From Pseudorhodoferax sp. Leaf267 (lineage in GTDB: Bacteria > Pseudomonadota > Gammaproteobacteria > Burkholderiales > Burkholderiaceae_C): 64,000 nucleotides of DNA. The notes under the pieces were generated by a model, which had not been told where the DNA came from, ran no database searches, and was given only the letters and a program-made list of their open reading frames with translations. Of the stretch, positions 37,207 through 46,370 are shown piece after piece. The DNA lies in contig NZ_LMMV01000001.1 of assembly GCF_001422405.1 (NCBI RefSeq), positions 497,275 through 561,274 of the forward strand, read 5' to 3'. The stretch's first letter is position 1, and every line of letters begins with the position of its first letter. The translations under genes were made by a program, and so were the position numbers.

Positions 37207-38997
37207 ATGTCAGCAGAGGGAAGTGGCAGCGACCTGGTCCAGGTCGTGAGCCTGTTGGGCGCGGCGGTGGTCGCCGTGCCCTTGTTCAAGAAGATCGGCC
37301 TGGGCTCGGTGCTGGGCTACCTGGCCGCCGGGCTGGCCATCGGGCCCTTCGGCCTGGGCCTGTTCACCGATCCGCAGGCCATCCTGCACACGGCCGAGCT
37401 GGGCGTGGTGATGTTCCTGTTCGTGATCGGGCTGGAGATGCAGCCCTCGCACCTGTGGAGCCTGCGCAAGCAGATCTTCGGCCTGGGCAGCCTGCAATGC
37501 CTGGTGTGCGGCTTCCTGCTCACGCTGGTGGGCATCGCGTTCGGCTTCTCGTGGCCCGTGTCCTTCGTCAGTGCGATGGGCTTCGTGCTCACGTCCACGG
37601 CCATCGTCATGCAACTGCTGGGCGAGCGGGGCGACATCGCCGCGCCGCGCGGCCAGCGCATCGTCTCCATCCTGCTGTTCGAGGACCTGCTGATCGTGCC
37701 GCTGCTGGCCGCCGTGGCCTTTCTCGCGCCGCCGGCGCTGGACTCCGCCGCCGTGGCGCCCTCGCGCTGGGGCGTGATCGGCCTGGCCCTGGGCGCGCTG
37801 GCCGCGCTGGTGGCCGCGGGCGTGTGGCTGCTCAACCCGTTCTTCCGCATCCTGGCCAATGCCAAGGCGCGCGAGGTCATGACGGCCGCCGCGCTGCTGG
37901 TGGTGCTGGGCGCGGCGTTGCTCATGCAGCTCGGCGGGCTGTCGATGGCCATGGGGGCCTTCCTGGCCGGCGTGCTGCTGTCCGAGTCCACCTTCCGCCA
38001 CCAGTTGGAAGCCGACATCGAGCCCTTCCGCGGCCTCTTGCTGGGCCTGTTCTTCCTGGGCGTGGGCATGTCGCTGGACCTGGCCGTGGTGGGCCGCAAC
38101 TGGCAGCTCATCGTGGCCGGCGTCCTCGCGTTGATGGCGACCAAGGCCTTGTGCATCTACGCCGTGGCGCGCCTTGCCAAGAGCTCGCATGCCGACGCGC
38201 TGGACCGCGCGGTGCTGATGGCCCAGGGCGGCGAGTTCGCCTTCGTGCTGTTCGCGGCGGCGCTGGGCGCCAATGTGATCGACGCCACCGTCAACGCCAA
38301 CATGACGGCCATCGTGGTGCTGTCGATGGCGCTCACGCCCCTGGTGGTGCTGGCGCACCAGCGCTTCGGCCCGCGCCTCGCGGCATCGATGGAAGGGGTG
38401 GAAGCGGCGCAGGACCGCCAGGCCAACGTGCTGGTCATCGGCTTCGGCCGCGTTGGCCAGATCGCCAGCCAGGGCGTGGTGGCGCGCGGCGCGTCGCTGA
38501 CCGTGATCGACAACGACACCCAGGTGATCCGCGACGCACAGTCCTACCTGGGCTTCAAGGTCTACTACGGCGACGGCGCGCGCGCCGACGTGCTGCATGC
38601 GGCCGGCGCGCACACCGCCAGCGCCATCCTGGTCTGCGTGGACGACAAGCTTGCCGCCACGCGCATCGCCGAGAACGCTAAGCACGCCTGCCCGCATGCG
38701 CGCGTGCTGGTGCGGGCCTTCGACCGCGAACATGCGCTGGAGCTGGTCAAGTCCGGCAACGTGGACTATCTGGTGCGCGAGACCTTCGAGTCCGCCATGC
38801 TGCTGGGCCGCGAAGCCGTGCTGGCCACGGGCGCCACGCCGCAGGAGGCCGACGCCGTGATGGCCGACCTGCGCCGGCTGGACGCCGAACGCTTCGATCT
38901 CGAAGTGGCTGGCGACGACTTCGCAGGCCGCTCCCTGGTGCTGAACCATTTGCGCAAGAACGAGAGCCCCGATGCCCAGCCAGCTACCGCATCCTGA
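37207..38997 (+). CDS. CPA2-family K+/H+ antiporter with RCK (TrkA-N) domain, KefB/KefC-like
   Basis: A 596-residue transporter. Residues 1 to about 390 form 12 or so membrane helices with family patterns YLAAGLAIGPFGLG, AELGVVMFLFVIGLEM and LTSTAIVMQLL. After it comes a Rossmann RCK domain (about 405-530) beginning NVLVIGFGRVGQ. It is the architecture of glutathione-gated potassium efflux antiporters KefB/KefC; gating by glutathione is not shown here. The start has AGGGGAA a few bases upstream. The end overlaps the DUF924 gene by 26 bases. Confidence 0.9.
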   Translation: MSAEGSGSDLVQVVSLLGAAVVAVPLFKKIGLGSVLGYLAAGLAIGPFGLGLFTDPQAILHTAELGVVMFLFVIGLEMQPSHLWSLRKQIFGLGSLQCLVCGFLLTLVGIAFGFSWPVSFVSAMGFVLTSTAIVMQLLGERGDIAAPRGQRIVSILLFEDLLIVPLLAAVAFLAPPALDSAAVAPSRWGVIGLALGALAALVAAGVWLLNPFFRILANAKAREVMTAAALLVVLGAALLMQLGGLSMAMGAFLAGVLLSESTFRHQLEADIEPFRGLLLGLFFLGVGMSLDLAVVGRNWQLIVAGVLALMATKALCIYAVARLAKSSHADALDRAVLMAQGGEFAFVLFAAALGANVIDATVNANMTAIVVLSMALTPLVVLAHQRFGPRLAASMEGVEAAQDRQANVLVIGFGRVGQIASQGVVARGASLTVIDNDTQVIRDAQSYLGFKVYYGDGARADVLHAAGAHTASAILVCVDDKLAATRIAENAKHACPHARVLVRAFDREHALELVKSGNVDYLVRETFESAMLLGREAVLATGATPQEADAVMADLRRLDAERFDLEVAGDDFAGRSLVLNHLRKNESPDAQPATAS

Positions 38998-39535
38998 GCG
39001 CGCCGCTGCCGCGCAGGTCGTGGCCTTCTGGCGCGAGGCCGGCCCGGCCGCCTGGTTCAGGAAAGACGCGGCCTTCGACCAGCGCTTGCGCGAGCGCTTC
39101 CACGACCTGCACTTCGCCGCCGCCGCGCGGCAGTGCGATGCCTGGATCGACGAGCCCGAGAGCGCGTTGGCGCTGATGCTGTTGCTGGACCAGTACCCGC
39201 GCAACAGCTTTCGCGGCACCGCCCACATGTACGCCACCGACCCGCTGGCCCGCATGTTCGCCCGGCAGGCGCTGGACGCGGGGCTGGACCAGCAGGTCGA
39301 CAAAGAGCTGCGGCTGTTCTTCTACCTGCCACTGTCGCATTCCGAGTCCATGGCCGACCAGAAACGTGCCCTGGCGCTGAACCGCGCGCTGGGCGAGCCG
39401 TACACCGAGCATGCGCAGAACCATCTGGACATCGTCGCGCGCTTCGGCCGCTTTCCGCACCGCAATCCCATGCTGGGGCGCGAGACGACGGCGGCGGAGG
39501 AAGAGTTCTTGCACGCGGGCGGGTTCGCGGGCTGA
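38972..39535 (+). CDS. DUF924-family protein
   Basis: A 187-residue helical protein of the DUF924 family. Conserved pieces are VVAFWREAGPAAWFRKD, LMLLLDQYPRNSFRGTAHMYATD (split here as LLLDQYPRNSFRG plus TAHMYATD), FFYLPLSHSE and GRFPHRNPMLGR. No function is established. The start lies inside the antiporter gene, so it is translationally coupled to it, an arrangement I have the impression of seeing elsewhere. Length is normal. Confidence 0.88.
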   Translation: MPSQLPHPERAAAAQVVAFWREAGPAAWFRKDAAFDQRLRERFHDLHFAAAARQCDAWIDEPESALALMLLLDQYPRNSFRGTAHMYATDPLARMFARQALDAGLDQQVDKELRLFFYLPLSHSESMADQKRALALNRALGEPYTEHAQNHLDIVARFGRFPHRNPMLGRETTAAEEEFLHAGGFAG

Positions 39536-39566
39536 GACCTGGCGGCGCCGCGCCTGCCTCTGACGA

Positions 39567-39607
39567 TTGACGGTTGGCCTCTTGATTCATATCATATTCA
39601 ATATGAT
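39567..39607 (+). promoter_or_regulatory. Promoter and palindromic operator of the PIN/RHH pair
   Basis: TTGACG (39567-39572) and TATCAT (39590-39595) are 17 bases apart, a near-consensus sigma70 promoter. ATCATATT-C-AATATGAT (39591-39607) is a palindrome with perfect 8-bp arms. It covers the -10 element and reaches into the toxin start codons. This is the expected site for autorepression by the ribbon-helix-helix antitoxin. The transcription start would fall at about 39602, at the ATG itself. Confidence 0.7.
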
Positions 39608-40046
39608 GAGAGTGGTGTTTCACACCAACATACTGGTTTCTGCGGCACGCAGCAGCCGCGGCGCATCGTTTGCCGTGCTGCATTCGCTGCGACAGCGGAG
39701 CTTCGTCGCGTTGGCATCGGTGCCCCTGATGCTTGAGTACGAATCCGTGCTCAAGCGCCCGGAGCATCTATCGCCGGGCCAGCGCACCTTGACCATGACC
39801 GATGTCTTTCTGGATGCGATGTGCAGCCTTGTCGAACCCGTCCATCTGCATTACCTGTGGCGTCCACAAACGCGGGACGCCGCGGATGAGATGGTGCTGG
39901 AGACCGCCCTCAACGGCCGCGCCGATGCGCTGATCACATTGAACACCGCAGACTTTGCAGCGCCAGCGCGGCACTTGGGTCTGCCGCTGCTGACGCCGGG
40001 CGCCTTCTACATGCGTCACCTCGCACCACCTACTGCCAAGGAGTAA
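39603..40046 (+). CDS. PIN-domain toxin-like protein with Asp-to-His change
   Basis: A 147-residue PIN-family protein (COG1569-like putative toxin). The usual opening MRVVLDTNVLVSA appears as RVVFHTNILVSA, so the first metal-binding Asp is His (CAC at 39621-39623, one base from GAC). Other acidic residues remain: Glu in MLEYESVLKRPEH and the cluster RDAADEMVLETALNGRADALITLN-TADF. PIN proteins are Mg-dependent RNases in toxin-antitoxin modules, and loss of this Asp normally abolishes activity. ATGs at 39603 and 39606 are both possible and the longer start at 39567 lies in the promoter. The antitoxin-like gene follows after 25 bases. Confidence 0.8.
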   Translation: MMRVVFHTNILVSAARSSRGASFAVLHSLRQRSFVALASVPLMLEYESVLKRPEHLSPGQRTLTMTDVFLDAMCSLVEPVHLHYLWRPQTRDAADEMVLETALNGRADALITLNTADFAAPARHLGLPLLTPGAFYMRHLAPPTAKE

Positions 40047-40051
40047 AGACG

Positions 40052-40294
40052 ATGGCCAACTATGCCCTGCGTGTTCCGGAGTCCTTGTTCGAATATGCCC
40101 GCCAGGTCGCCGAGGAGGAAAAGGTGTCGATGAATCAGTTCTTCGTCACCGCGATCGCGGAGAAGGTGTCCGCGCTCAAGACGGAAAGCTATTTCCGCGA
40201 ACGCATGGCGCGCGGCGAGGCGGTCGGTTTCGATGACTGGCTGCGTGCCAGTCCGGATGAACTGCCGCAACCGGGTGACGAACTGCCCGGCTGA
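40052..40294 (+). CDS. Ribbon-helix-helix antitoxin-like protein
   Basis: An 80-residue protein beginning NYALRVPESLFEYARQVAEE, a Arc/MetJ-type strand then helix, followed by VSMNQFFVTAIAEKVSAL, as in HicB/CopG-like antitoxins. The acidic C-terminal part is likely the toxin-binding segment. It lies five bases after the PIN stop, with AAGGAG ahead of its ATG, so the order is toxin then antitoxin. It is the probable ligand of the palindrome at 39591-39607. Confidence 0.8.
   Translation: MANYALRVPESLFEYARQVAEEEKVSMNQFFVTAIAEKVSALKTESYFRERMARGEAVGFDDWLRASPDELPQPGDELPG
40072..40294 (+). other. Body of the antitoxin-like gene (see next entry for the full CDS)
   Basis: This marks the ribbon-helix-helix and tail region of the small gene described in the next entry. 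The helix-turn pattern SLFEYARQVAEEEKVSMNQF lies near its start and the acidic tail DDWLRASPDELPQPGDELP at its end, which would contact the toxin. Confidence 0.4.
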
Positions 40295-40435
40295 CCGTAT
40301 GCGGATTCGGTTCAGCCTGTGTGAGGTGTGTCAAGCCATGCTTCGCGATGGCATCAGCGGGCTTGACCACGTGCCCCTGGCCAGGCCATGTGCCGCGTGG
40401 TCCCGCCACGGCATGTCCCGAGAACTTTCCTGCCC

Positions 40436-40906
40436 ATGACGACTTCCCCGCCCTCCACCTCATCGCTGGACTGGCGCACCCAGCCGTTCGACCAGCTGAG
40501 CACGGCCGAGCTCTATGCCATCTTGCAGCTGCGCGCCAGCGTCTTCGTCGTCGAGCAGCAATGCGCCTACCAGGACGTCGACGGCAAGGACCTGCTCGCG
40601 CACCACCTGACGGCCTGGGACGGCGCGCAGCTGGCGGCCTGCGCACGCCTGCTGCCGCCGGGGGTCTCATTCCCCCAGGTCAGCATCGGCCGGGTGGTCA
40701 CCGCGCCGCGCTGGCGCGGCACCGGCCTCGGGCGCCTGCTGATGGCGCGCAGCGTCGACATGTGCGCGCAGCTGTACGGCGCCCAGCCGATCCAGATCGG
40801 CGCGCAGGCTCATCTGAAATCCTTCTACGGTGGCCTGGGCTTCGTGCCGGTATCCGAGGACTACCTGGAAGACGGCATCGCGCACGTGGACATGGTGCGA
40901 CCTTAG
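40436..40906 (+). CDS. elaA: GNAT acetyltransferase, ElaA family
   Basis: A 156-residue GNAT protein. ElaA hallmarks are ELYAILQLRASVFVVEQQCAYQDVDGKD (split as LYAILQLRASVFVVEQ and CAYQDVDGKD), LLPPG, the acetyl-CoA loop RVVTAPRWRGTGLGRLLM, and HLKSFYGGLGFVPV near the end. ElaA acetylates unknown small amines or peptides. The ATG at 40436 follows a short leader without strong Shine-Dalgarno. It stands 141 bases after the antitoxin gene and precedes P450 debris on the other strand. Confidence 0.88.
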   Translation: MTTSPPSTSSLDWRTQPFDQLSTAELYAILQLRASVFVVEQQCAYQDVDGKDLLAHHLTAWDGAQLAACARLLPPGVSFPQVSIGRVVTAPRWRGTGLGRLLMARSVDMCAQLYGAQPIQIGAQAHLKSFYGGLGFVPVSEDYLEDGIAHVDMVRP

Positions 40907-41039
40907 GGATTCGCGTCGTGCTTGCTGCATCTCGCAGATCTGTGGTATCCCTGGCCCGACATCCTTTGGCATTCCCAGATGGCGCTTTTTGGACGGGCGG
41001 CAGGGCTCGCTAAATTTTGTCTCTGGCGGAGGAGGCGAA

Positions 41040-42290
41040 AACCGTGCCGCGCTGGCCTGTGCGGCGGGGCCGCCGTCGGCCAGCCAGCGCCCGGGCTCGA
41101 ACGCGGTCGCGCGCGGCAGCTGCGCCTCGCTCACGCTGTCGCGCCGCATCACGGCCAGCACCACGGTGTGGGCCGGGATCAGCACATCGCCGAGCACGGT
41201 GTCGCGCTCGGCCTGCAGGCCGATAAAGGGCGCCACGGGCTTGAGCCGCATGGTCTCGTGCGCGCAGGCCTCCACGTAGTCGAGCCGCGCCAGCTGTTCC
41301 ACCGTGGGCGCCGCGCCATCGGGCACGAGGCGGCGCACTTCTTCCGTGGCGCGGCCAGCGCGGCCGGGTGGCCCCACAGCAGGTCGACCATCCAGGCCAG
41401 CGTGTTGGCCGTGGTGTCCTCGCCGGCCAGCAGCATAGTGAGCACGTTGCCGGCGATCTGCCGGTCGTCGATGCCGCTGCCGTCTTCGTCGGCCGCCACG
41501 ACCATGGCCTCCAGCAGGTTGGCCGAGTGCTGGCGCCGGGCCGGGTCGGCCGCCAGGCTGCGCGGGCCTGGGCGATGAAATCGCCCACCGCCACGCGTAC
41601 CGCGGCCACGCTGCGCTCCAGCGCGCGGTCGGCCGGCAGCCGCACATAGCGCCAGGTGGGGAAGGGCGCGAACAAGCGCGTGAACAGGGCCGGAAACACC
41701 TTGTCCAGGTGCTGCTGGATCACGTCGCCATCGGACTGCAGGGTGTTGACCTCGGCGCCGAAGGCCAGGCCGGCCACGGCGTCCACCGTGTAGCGCATCA
41801 GGTCGGCCTGCAGGTCGATGGCCGCGCCACGCCGCGCGGCCCCGGTCCAGCGCGCGGCCAGCCGCCTCGCCACCTGCTGCAGGCTGGGGTGGTAGCGCCG
41901 CACATGGGCCGGGTCGAAGCCGGCCATCACCATGCGGCGCTGGCGCTTCCAGACCTCGCCGTTGGCCGAGAACAGGCCCGGCTCGCCGCCCATCTCCGCC
42001 GCCAGCCCTTCCAGGCGCGAGGTGCGGCGAAAGCCCTCGGGCCGGTCGCGCAGCACCTGCACCACGGCCGCGTGGTCGCCGATGACCACCATGCGCCGGC
42101 CGCTCAGGCGCAGCTGGTAGAACGGGCCGTAGGCCGCGCTTCAGGCTTCGAGCTGCCGGTGCATGCGCGCCGGCCGCAGCTGCAGCAGATTGCCCAGCAG
42201 CGGCAGGCCGCGCGGGCTGGGCAGGTCGGCCGGGCGGCGCGGCATGGGCGCGGGGCTGGGAGCGGCGGTGGGTGGGAAAACGTCTTGCAT
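41040..42290 (-). pseudogene. Cytochrome P450 pseudogene
   Basis: A bacterial P450 read on the minus strand with four lesions. It starts at 42290 ([19 protein letters not shown]). An in-frame TGA at 42143-42141 stands where Trp would suit. The frame continues with YGPFYQLRLSGRRMVVIGD and WKRQRRMVMAGFDPAHV. A one-base loss near 41563 moves reading to QHSANLLEAMVVAADED and the I-helix LLAGEDTTANTLAWM. A second loss near 41353 moves it to ATEEVRRLV and the K-helix EACAHETMRLKPVAPF, then ATAFEPGRWL. It stops before the heme loop FxxGxRxCxG, which is absent. Without the Cys ligand it cannot be a P450 enzyme. Confidence 0.85.
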
Positions 42291-42408
42291 GGCGGCGGGT
42301 GGTGGGGTGGGCGCAATCGGCGAGGCGCACTGTATGCCGCGTGGCCCGCGCTGTCGAACCGGGCGCAAGGGCATCGGGCCATGCGTGGCGAGCGGGCAAA
42401 ATCGCCCG

Positions 42409-43248
42409 ATGCTCATGTATCCCCAGATCGACCCGGTCGCCCTGCAGCTCGGTCCCGTCGCCATCCATTGGTACGGCATCACCTACCTCGTCGCGTTCGC
42501 GCTGTTCATGTTCCTGGGCACGCGCCGGCTGCGGCACGAACCTTTCGCGTCCATCACCGGGCCCGGCGCCTGGAGCCGCAAGGACGTGGAAGACATCCTG
42601 TTCCTGGGCGTGCTGGGCGTGGTGGTGGGTGGCCGGCTCGGCTACTGCCTGTTCTACAAGCCGGGCTACTACCTCACGCACCCGCTGGAGATCTTCTACG
42701 TGTGGCAAGGCGGCATGGCCTTCCACGGCGGCATGCTGGGCGTGATCGCGTCCATGGTCTGGTTCGCGCGCTCGCGCCAGCGGCCCTGGATGCAGGTGGC
42801 CGATTTCGTGGCGCCCTGCGTGCCGACGGGCCTTGCCGCGGGCCGCGTGGGCAACTTCATCAACGGCGAGTTGTGGGGACGTTTTGCCAGCCCCGACCTG
42901 CCCTGGGGCATGGTGTTCCCGCAGAGCGGCTCGATGCTGCCGCGCCATCCCTCTCAGGTCTACCAGTTCCTGCTGGAAGGCCTACTGCTGTTCGTGCTGC
43001 TGTGGCTGTATGCGCGCAAGCGCCGCGCCGAGGGCCAGGTGGCGGCCATGTTCCTGATCGGCTATGGCGTGCTGCGCTTCGTGGCCGAGTTCTTCCGCGA
43101 GCCCGATGCCTTCCTGGGCATCCTGTCGCTGGGCATGAGCATGGGCCAGTGGCTGTGCGTGCCCATGGTGCTGGCCGGCATCGCGATGTGGATGTGGTGT
43201 GGTCGGCGCGACGCGGGTGCTCCGACCAGGGGCCGGGCCGCCGGCTAG
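42409..43248 (+). CDS. lgt: Prolipoprotein diacylglyceryl transferase
   Basis: A 279-residue inner-membrane enzyme that moves diacylglycerol from phosphatidylglycerol to the lipobox Cys of prolipoproteins. Lgt motifs are [22 protein letters not shown], the essential His in MAFHGGMLG, and the signature [14 protein letters not shown]. About seven membrane helices are visible. The ATG at 42409 lies directly after a Comamonadaceae-style -10 (CAAAAT at 42398-42403), so the leader is very short. It is divergent from the P450 remnant and overlaps the convergent esterase gene by four bases. Confidence 0.96.
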   Translation: MLMYPQIDPVALQLGPVAIHWYGITYLVAFALFMFLGTRRLRHEPFASITGPGAWSRKDVEDILFLGVLGVVVGGRLGYCLFYKPGYYLTHPLEIFYVWQGGMAFHGGMLGVIASMVWFARSRQRPWMQVADFVAPCVPTGLAAGRVGNFINGELWGRFASPDLPWGMVFPQSGSMLPRHPSQVYQFLLEGLLLFVLLWLYARKRRAEGQVAAMFLIGYGVLRFVAEFFREPDAFLGILSLGMSMGQWLCVPMVLAGIAMWMWCGRRDAGAPTRGRAAG

Positions 43249-44132
43249 CGGGGCGGCGCCTGGTCGATGAAGGCCGCCACATCGGCCAGCACCGGCGCCA
43301 CCCAGCGCAAGGGCCAGGCGAACGCGCCGATCAGCGTGGTGTGGCTCGCGCCCTCGTAGAACTTGAGCGTCACCGGCACGCCGGCTGCCTGCAGCTTGTC
43401 GGCCATCTGCCGCGTGCTGCGTTCCGGGCTGACCAACTTGTCGTGCACGGGTGCGGCCAGGAAGCTGCGTGGCGCATCGGGTGGCGCGAACTCGATCGGC
43501 TGCGCGCGCGGCGGATAGTCGGGGTGGAAGAACGCCGGCCGCGCATCCGGGTTGTCGGTCGGAAAGAAGTCGTAAGGCCCGGCCAGGCCGATCCAGCCCG
43601 CGAGCTCGCTGGGCGCGTGGCCCGCGGCCTGCAGCCAGCGGGCATCGAGCGCCAGCATGGCCGCGTTGTAGCCGCCCGCGCTGTGGCCCATCACGAACAC
43701 GCGCCGCGGGTCGCCGCCCAGGCGGGCTGCGTGCTCCAGTCCATAGGCCAGGGCCTGTGCGCTGTCGCGCAGGAAGTCCGGAAAGCGCACCTCCGGGTAA
43801 AGCCGGTAGTCGGCGACCAGGGTCAGCACGCCACGCGCGGCCAGGGCTTCACCGACGAATCGGTAGTCGCTGCGTGCGCCCGTGTTCCACGAGCCGCCGT
43901 AGAAGAACACCACCACGGGCCAGCCGGCCGCGGGTGCCGCCTGCGCAGGCAAGTAGATGTCCAGCCGCTGGCGCGGCAGCGGGCCATAGGCGACACCGGC
44001 ATGCACGCTCTGGCTGCCGCGCACGGTCAGTGCATTGAGCGTGCCGACGGCCGAGCAGCCGCCCAGCGCGATGACGACGGTCAGCGATGCGGCCAGCGCC
44101 ACGGCGCGGCGGATCCAGGGTTGTTGAGGCAA
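43245..44132 (-). CDS. Lipoprotein alpha/beta hydrolase (carboxylesterase, BD-FAE-like)
   Basis: A 295-residue esterase. The N-terminus is a lipoprotein signal with lipobox ALGGC (Cys26 or so). The oxyanion motif is [12 protein letters not shown], the nucleophile [11 protein letters not shown], the Asp in [11 protein letters not shown] and the His in [10 protein letters not shown]. The LDIYLP start of the fold is typical of BD-FAE/kynurenine-formamidase-like hydrolases. It is anchored in the envelope. Its substrate is unknown. It converges on lgt. Confidence 0.87.
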   Translation of the reverse strand: MPQQPWIRRAVALAASLTVVIALGGCSAVGTLNALTVRGSQSVHAGVAYGPLPRQRLDIYLPAQAAPAAGWPVVVFFYGGSWNTGARSDYRFVGEALAARGVLTLVADYRLYPEVRFPDFLRDSAQALAYGLEHAARLGGDPRRVFVMGHSAGGYNAAMLALDARWLQAAGHAPSELAGWIGLAGPYDFFPTDNPDARPAFFHPDYPPRAQPIEFAPPDAPRSFLAAPVHDKLVSPERSTRQMADKLQAAGVPVTLKFYEGASHTTLIGAFAWPLRWVAPVLADVAAFIDQAPPR

Positions 44133-44298
44133 GCAGTTCTTTCGCTACGCCGCGGGGCGGGCGTCCATGCGCAGGTCTACGCCGCAGGGCGCCCGCCGGA
44201 TCACCAGCCGGGCAACCGCAGCCGCGCGGCACGGGGGCCGATACGCGCTATAGGCCTGGTCCTACAAATGGGCCGGTGGGGGTCCGCACAATTCGCGC

Positions 44299-44592
44299 AT
44301 GCCCCACATCACGCTGCGCATCGAATCCGCTTTTGGCACTCTGGTCGACGAACAGGTCGACGCCGGCATGGTGGACCGTTACCACGACTTGCGCCGCCAG
44401 GGCCTGCAGCGCAACGACCTGATCAGCGCTCTGTGGGAAGAAGAACTGCCTGCGCGCCCCAAGCGTGCCGTGCTCACGGGCCATGGCCGTGACGGCCGCC
44501 CACTGCACATCCAGATCCTGCAACCCCGCGTGGCGCGTGGCGCGCGGCATGCCCGGGCGTGGCTGCGTTCGCTGCTGCGGTTGGGCCGCTAG
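44299..44592 (+). CDS. Small basic protein of unknown function
   Basis: A 97-residue soluble protein with no recognised domain. The N-terminal half (MPHITLRIESAFGTLVDEQ) looks like alternating strands and helix, and the C-terminus is Arg-rich (ARHARAWLRSLLRLGR). Codon use is like that of its neighbours, supporting a real gene. It lies 166 bases from the divergent esterase and 115 from the diguanylate cyclase. Confidence 0.6.
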   Translation: MPHITLRIESAFGTLVDEQVDAGMVDRYHDLRRQGLQRNDLISALWEEELPARPKRAVLTGHGRDGRPLHIQILQPRVARGARHARAWLRSLLRLGR

Positions 44593-44707
44593 CGCCAGTC
44601 CGGCGCCATGGCCTGTGTCACGCGTGCACCGCAGTGACCTAGACAGGCCGCCCCGGGGGTAGGCCAGCCGTTCGTCGCAGGCGCATCCAGCCACCCAGCA
44701 CGCACCC

Positions 44708-46342
44708 ATGTCCGAGCGCGTGCCCCAGTTTCAGCCTTTGGACGAGCGCCATCGCGGCACAGGCGAGGCTGCCCAGCAGCGCCTGGTCCAGCGGGCCGCC
44801 GAGGCCATCGCGCCTGCCCGCTGGCGCCGCGACAGCGCTTTGCAGGCCCGCCTGATGGTGGTGCTGGTCTGCCTGGCGCTGGTCAGCACGAACGCCTGGC
44901 TGGTGTTCAACGACCGCACGCAGACGCTGCAAGAGGCGGCCATGGCAAACATGAACCTGGCACGCGCGGTGGCCGAGCGCGTGGAGGGCGCCGTCGCGGA
45001 CACGGAGCACATCCTGAACGGCGTGGTGTTCGAGCTGGAGCGCTCGGGCACTTCGCCGCAGGTGATGGAGCGCCTGCAGCCGCTGCTGGCCACGCATGCG
45101 CAGGCGGCAGCGCAGCTCGATGGCCTGTTCGTCGTCGACACGCGCGGGCGCACCCTGGTGAGTTCGCAGTCGGCCATGACGCCGGCCGGCGAGGCTGTGG
45201 ACCGTGCGGATCTGGCGCACCATGCGCGCCAGCCCGGTCCCGAGGCCTTGGTCACGGGCCCGCTCTTGAGCCAGTCCTCGGGCGCGTGGGTGTTCTCGGT
45301 GACACGCCGCTTCAACGACCGCGCGGGCGACTTCGCAGGCGTGGTGCTGGCCACTATGAGCGTCAAGCACCTGCGCGGCGTGCTCGACCGTTTCGACCTG
45401 GGCGGTGACGGCGCGATCACGCTGACGCTGTCCAACCGCATCCTCGTGCGCCGGCCGTACCGGGAGGTGATGATCGGCGTGGAGACCCCGCAGGCCATGG
45501 TGCGCGAGCTGTTCACGGGCCGGGTATCGGGCAGCACCGAGGCCCGCTCACCCATGGACGGAGTCTGGCGCATCATCAGCTTCGACCACACGCGCAGCTA
45601 CCCGATCCGCGTGACGGTCGCCTCCAGCAAAGACGATGTGCTGGCGAACTGGCGCGCCTCGGCCATCTTCCAGACCGTGTGGGTCTCGTTCCTGTGCGTG
45701 ATCCTGGGGCTGGCCGGCACCTGGATCAGGCTGCTGACACAGCGCCAGGACAAGGCCGAGGCCGGCCTGCGCCAGGCACGCGATGCGCTGGCCGTAGCCA
45801 ATGCGCGCTTGTCGCGCATGGCGCAGTACGACGGGCTGACCGGCCTGGCCAACAGGCGTTACCTGGACACCCGGTTGATGCAGTTCTTCCGCCAGGCGCA
45901 GCGCCACCAGCGGCCCATGGCGGTCGTGATGGTGGACGTCGACGAGTTCAAGAAATACAACGACCTGTATGGCCATGTGCAGGGCGACGAGTGCCTGCGC
46001 CGCGTGGCGAACGCCTTGCGCACGGCCGCCGGGCGGCCGCAGGATTTCGTGGCCCGCTACGGCGGCGAAGAGATGGTGCTGCTGCTGCCGGAGACCGAGC
46101 TGGATGGCGCGGCCCGTGTGGCCGAGGCCGCGCGCCAGGCCGTGATCGACCAGCAGATCCCGCACGAGGGCTCGGCGCTGGGCCAGGTGTCCGTGAGCCT
46201 GGGCGTGGCGGCCTGGGTGCCGGCGGTGGCCGAGACGCCCTACGAGATGCTGCAGTCGGCCGATGCGGCGCTCTACCAGGCCAAGCGCCAGGGGCGCAAC
46301 CGCGTGCAGCTGGACGGCTCCTCCACAGTGCAGCCGGATTGA
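44708..46342 (+). CDS. Membrane-bound diguanylate cyclase (GGDEF) with periplasmic sensor
   Basis: A 544-residue protein. A short cytosolic start leads to TM1 (about 45-66, LMVVLVCLALVSTNAWLVF), a periplasmic Cache-like sensor (about 67-300), TM2 (about 312-335, VSFLCVILGLAGTWI) and the GGDEF domain (about 370-540). The active site is GGEEM (452-456), a conservative variant of GGEEF. A complete RxxD inhibitory site (Arg443-Asp446) lies five residues upstream, and DEFKKYNDLYGHVQGDECL is intact. It should make c-di-GMP with product inhibition in response to an unknown periplasmic signal. Confidence 0.93.
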   Translation: MSERVPQFQPLDERHRGTGEAAQQRLVQRAAEAIAPARWRRDSALQARLMVVLVCLALVSTNAWLVFNDRTQTLQEAAMANMNLARAVAERVEGAVADTEHILNGVVFELERSGTSPQVMERLQPLLATHAQAAAQLDGLFVVDTRGRTLVSSQSAMTPAGEAVDRADLAHHARQPGPEALVTGPLLSQSSGAWVFSVTRRFNDRAGDFAGVVLATMSVKHLRGVLDRFDLGGDGAITLTLSNRILVRRPYREVMIGVETPQAMVRELFTGRVSGSTEARSPMDGVWRIISFDHTRSYPIRVTVASSKDDVLANWRASAIFQTVWVSFLCVILGLAGTWIRLLTQRQDKAEAGLRQARDALAVANARLSRMAQYDGLTGLANRRYLDTRLMQFFRQAQRHQRPMAVVMVDVDEFKKYNDLYGHVQGDECLRRVANALRTAAGRPQDFVARYGGEEMVLLLPETELDGAARVAEAARQAVIDQQIPHEGSALGQVSVSLGVAAWVPAVAETPYEMLQSADAALYQAKRQGRNRVQLDGSSTVQPD

Positions 46343-46370
46343 GCGCCGCCCGCGTGCAGCGGGCCCGCGT

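Noticed and set aside
40907-41039. Possible insertion-sequence end at the break of the P450 remnant
   Set aside because: No inverted repeats, target duplication or transposase fragment could be found by eye, so it is only suggested as a check.
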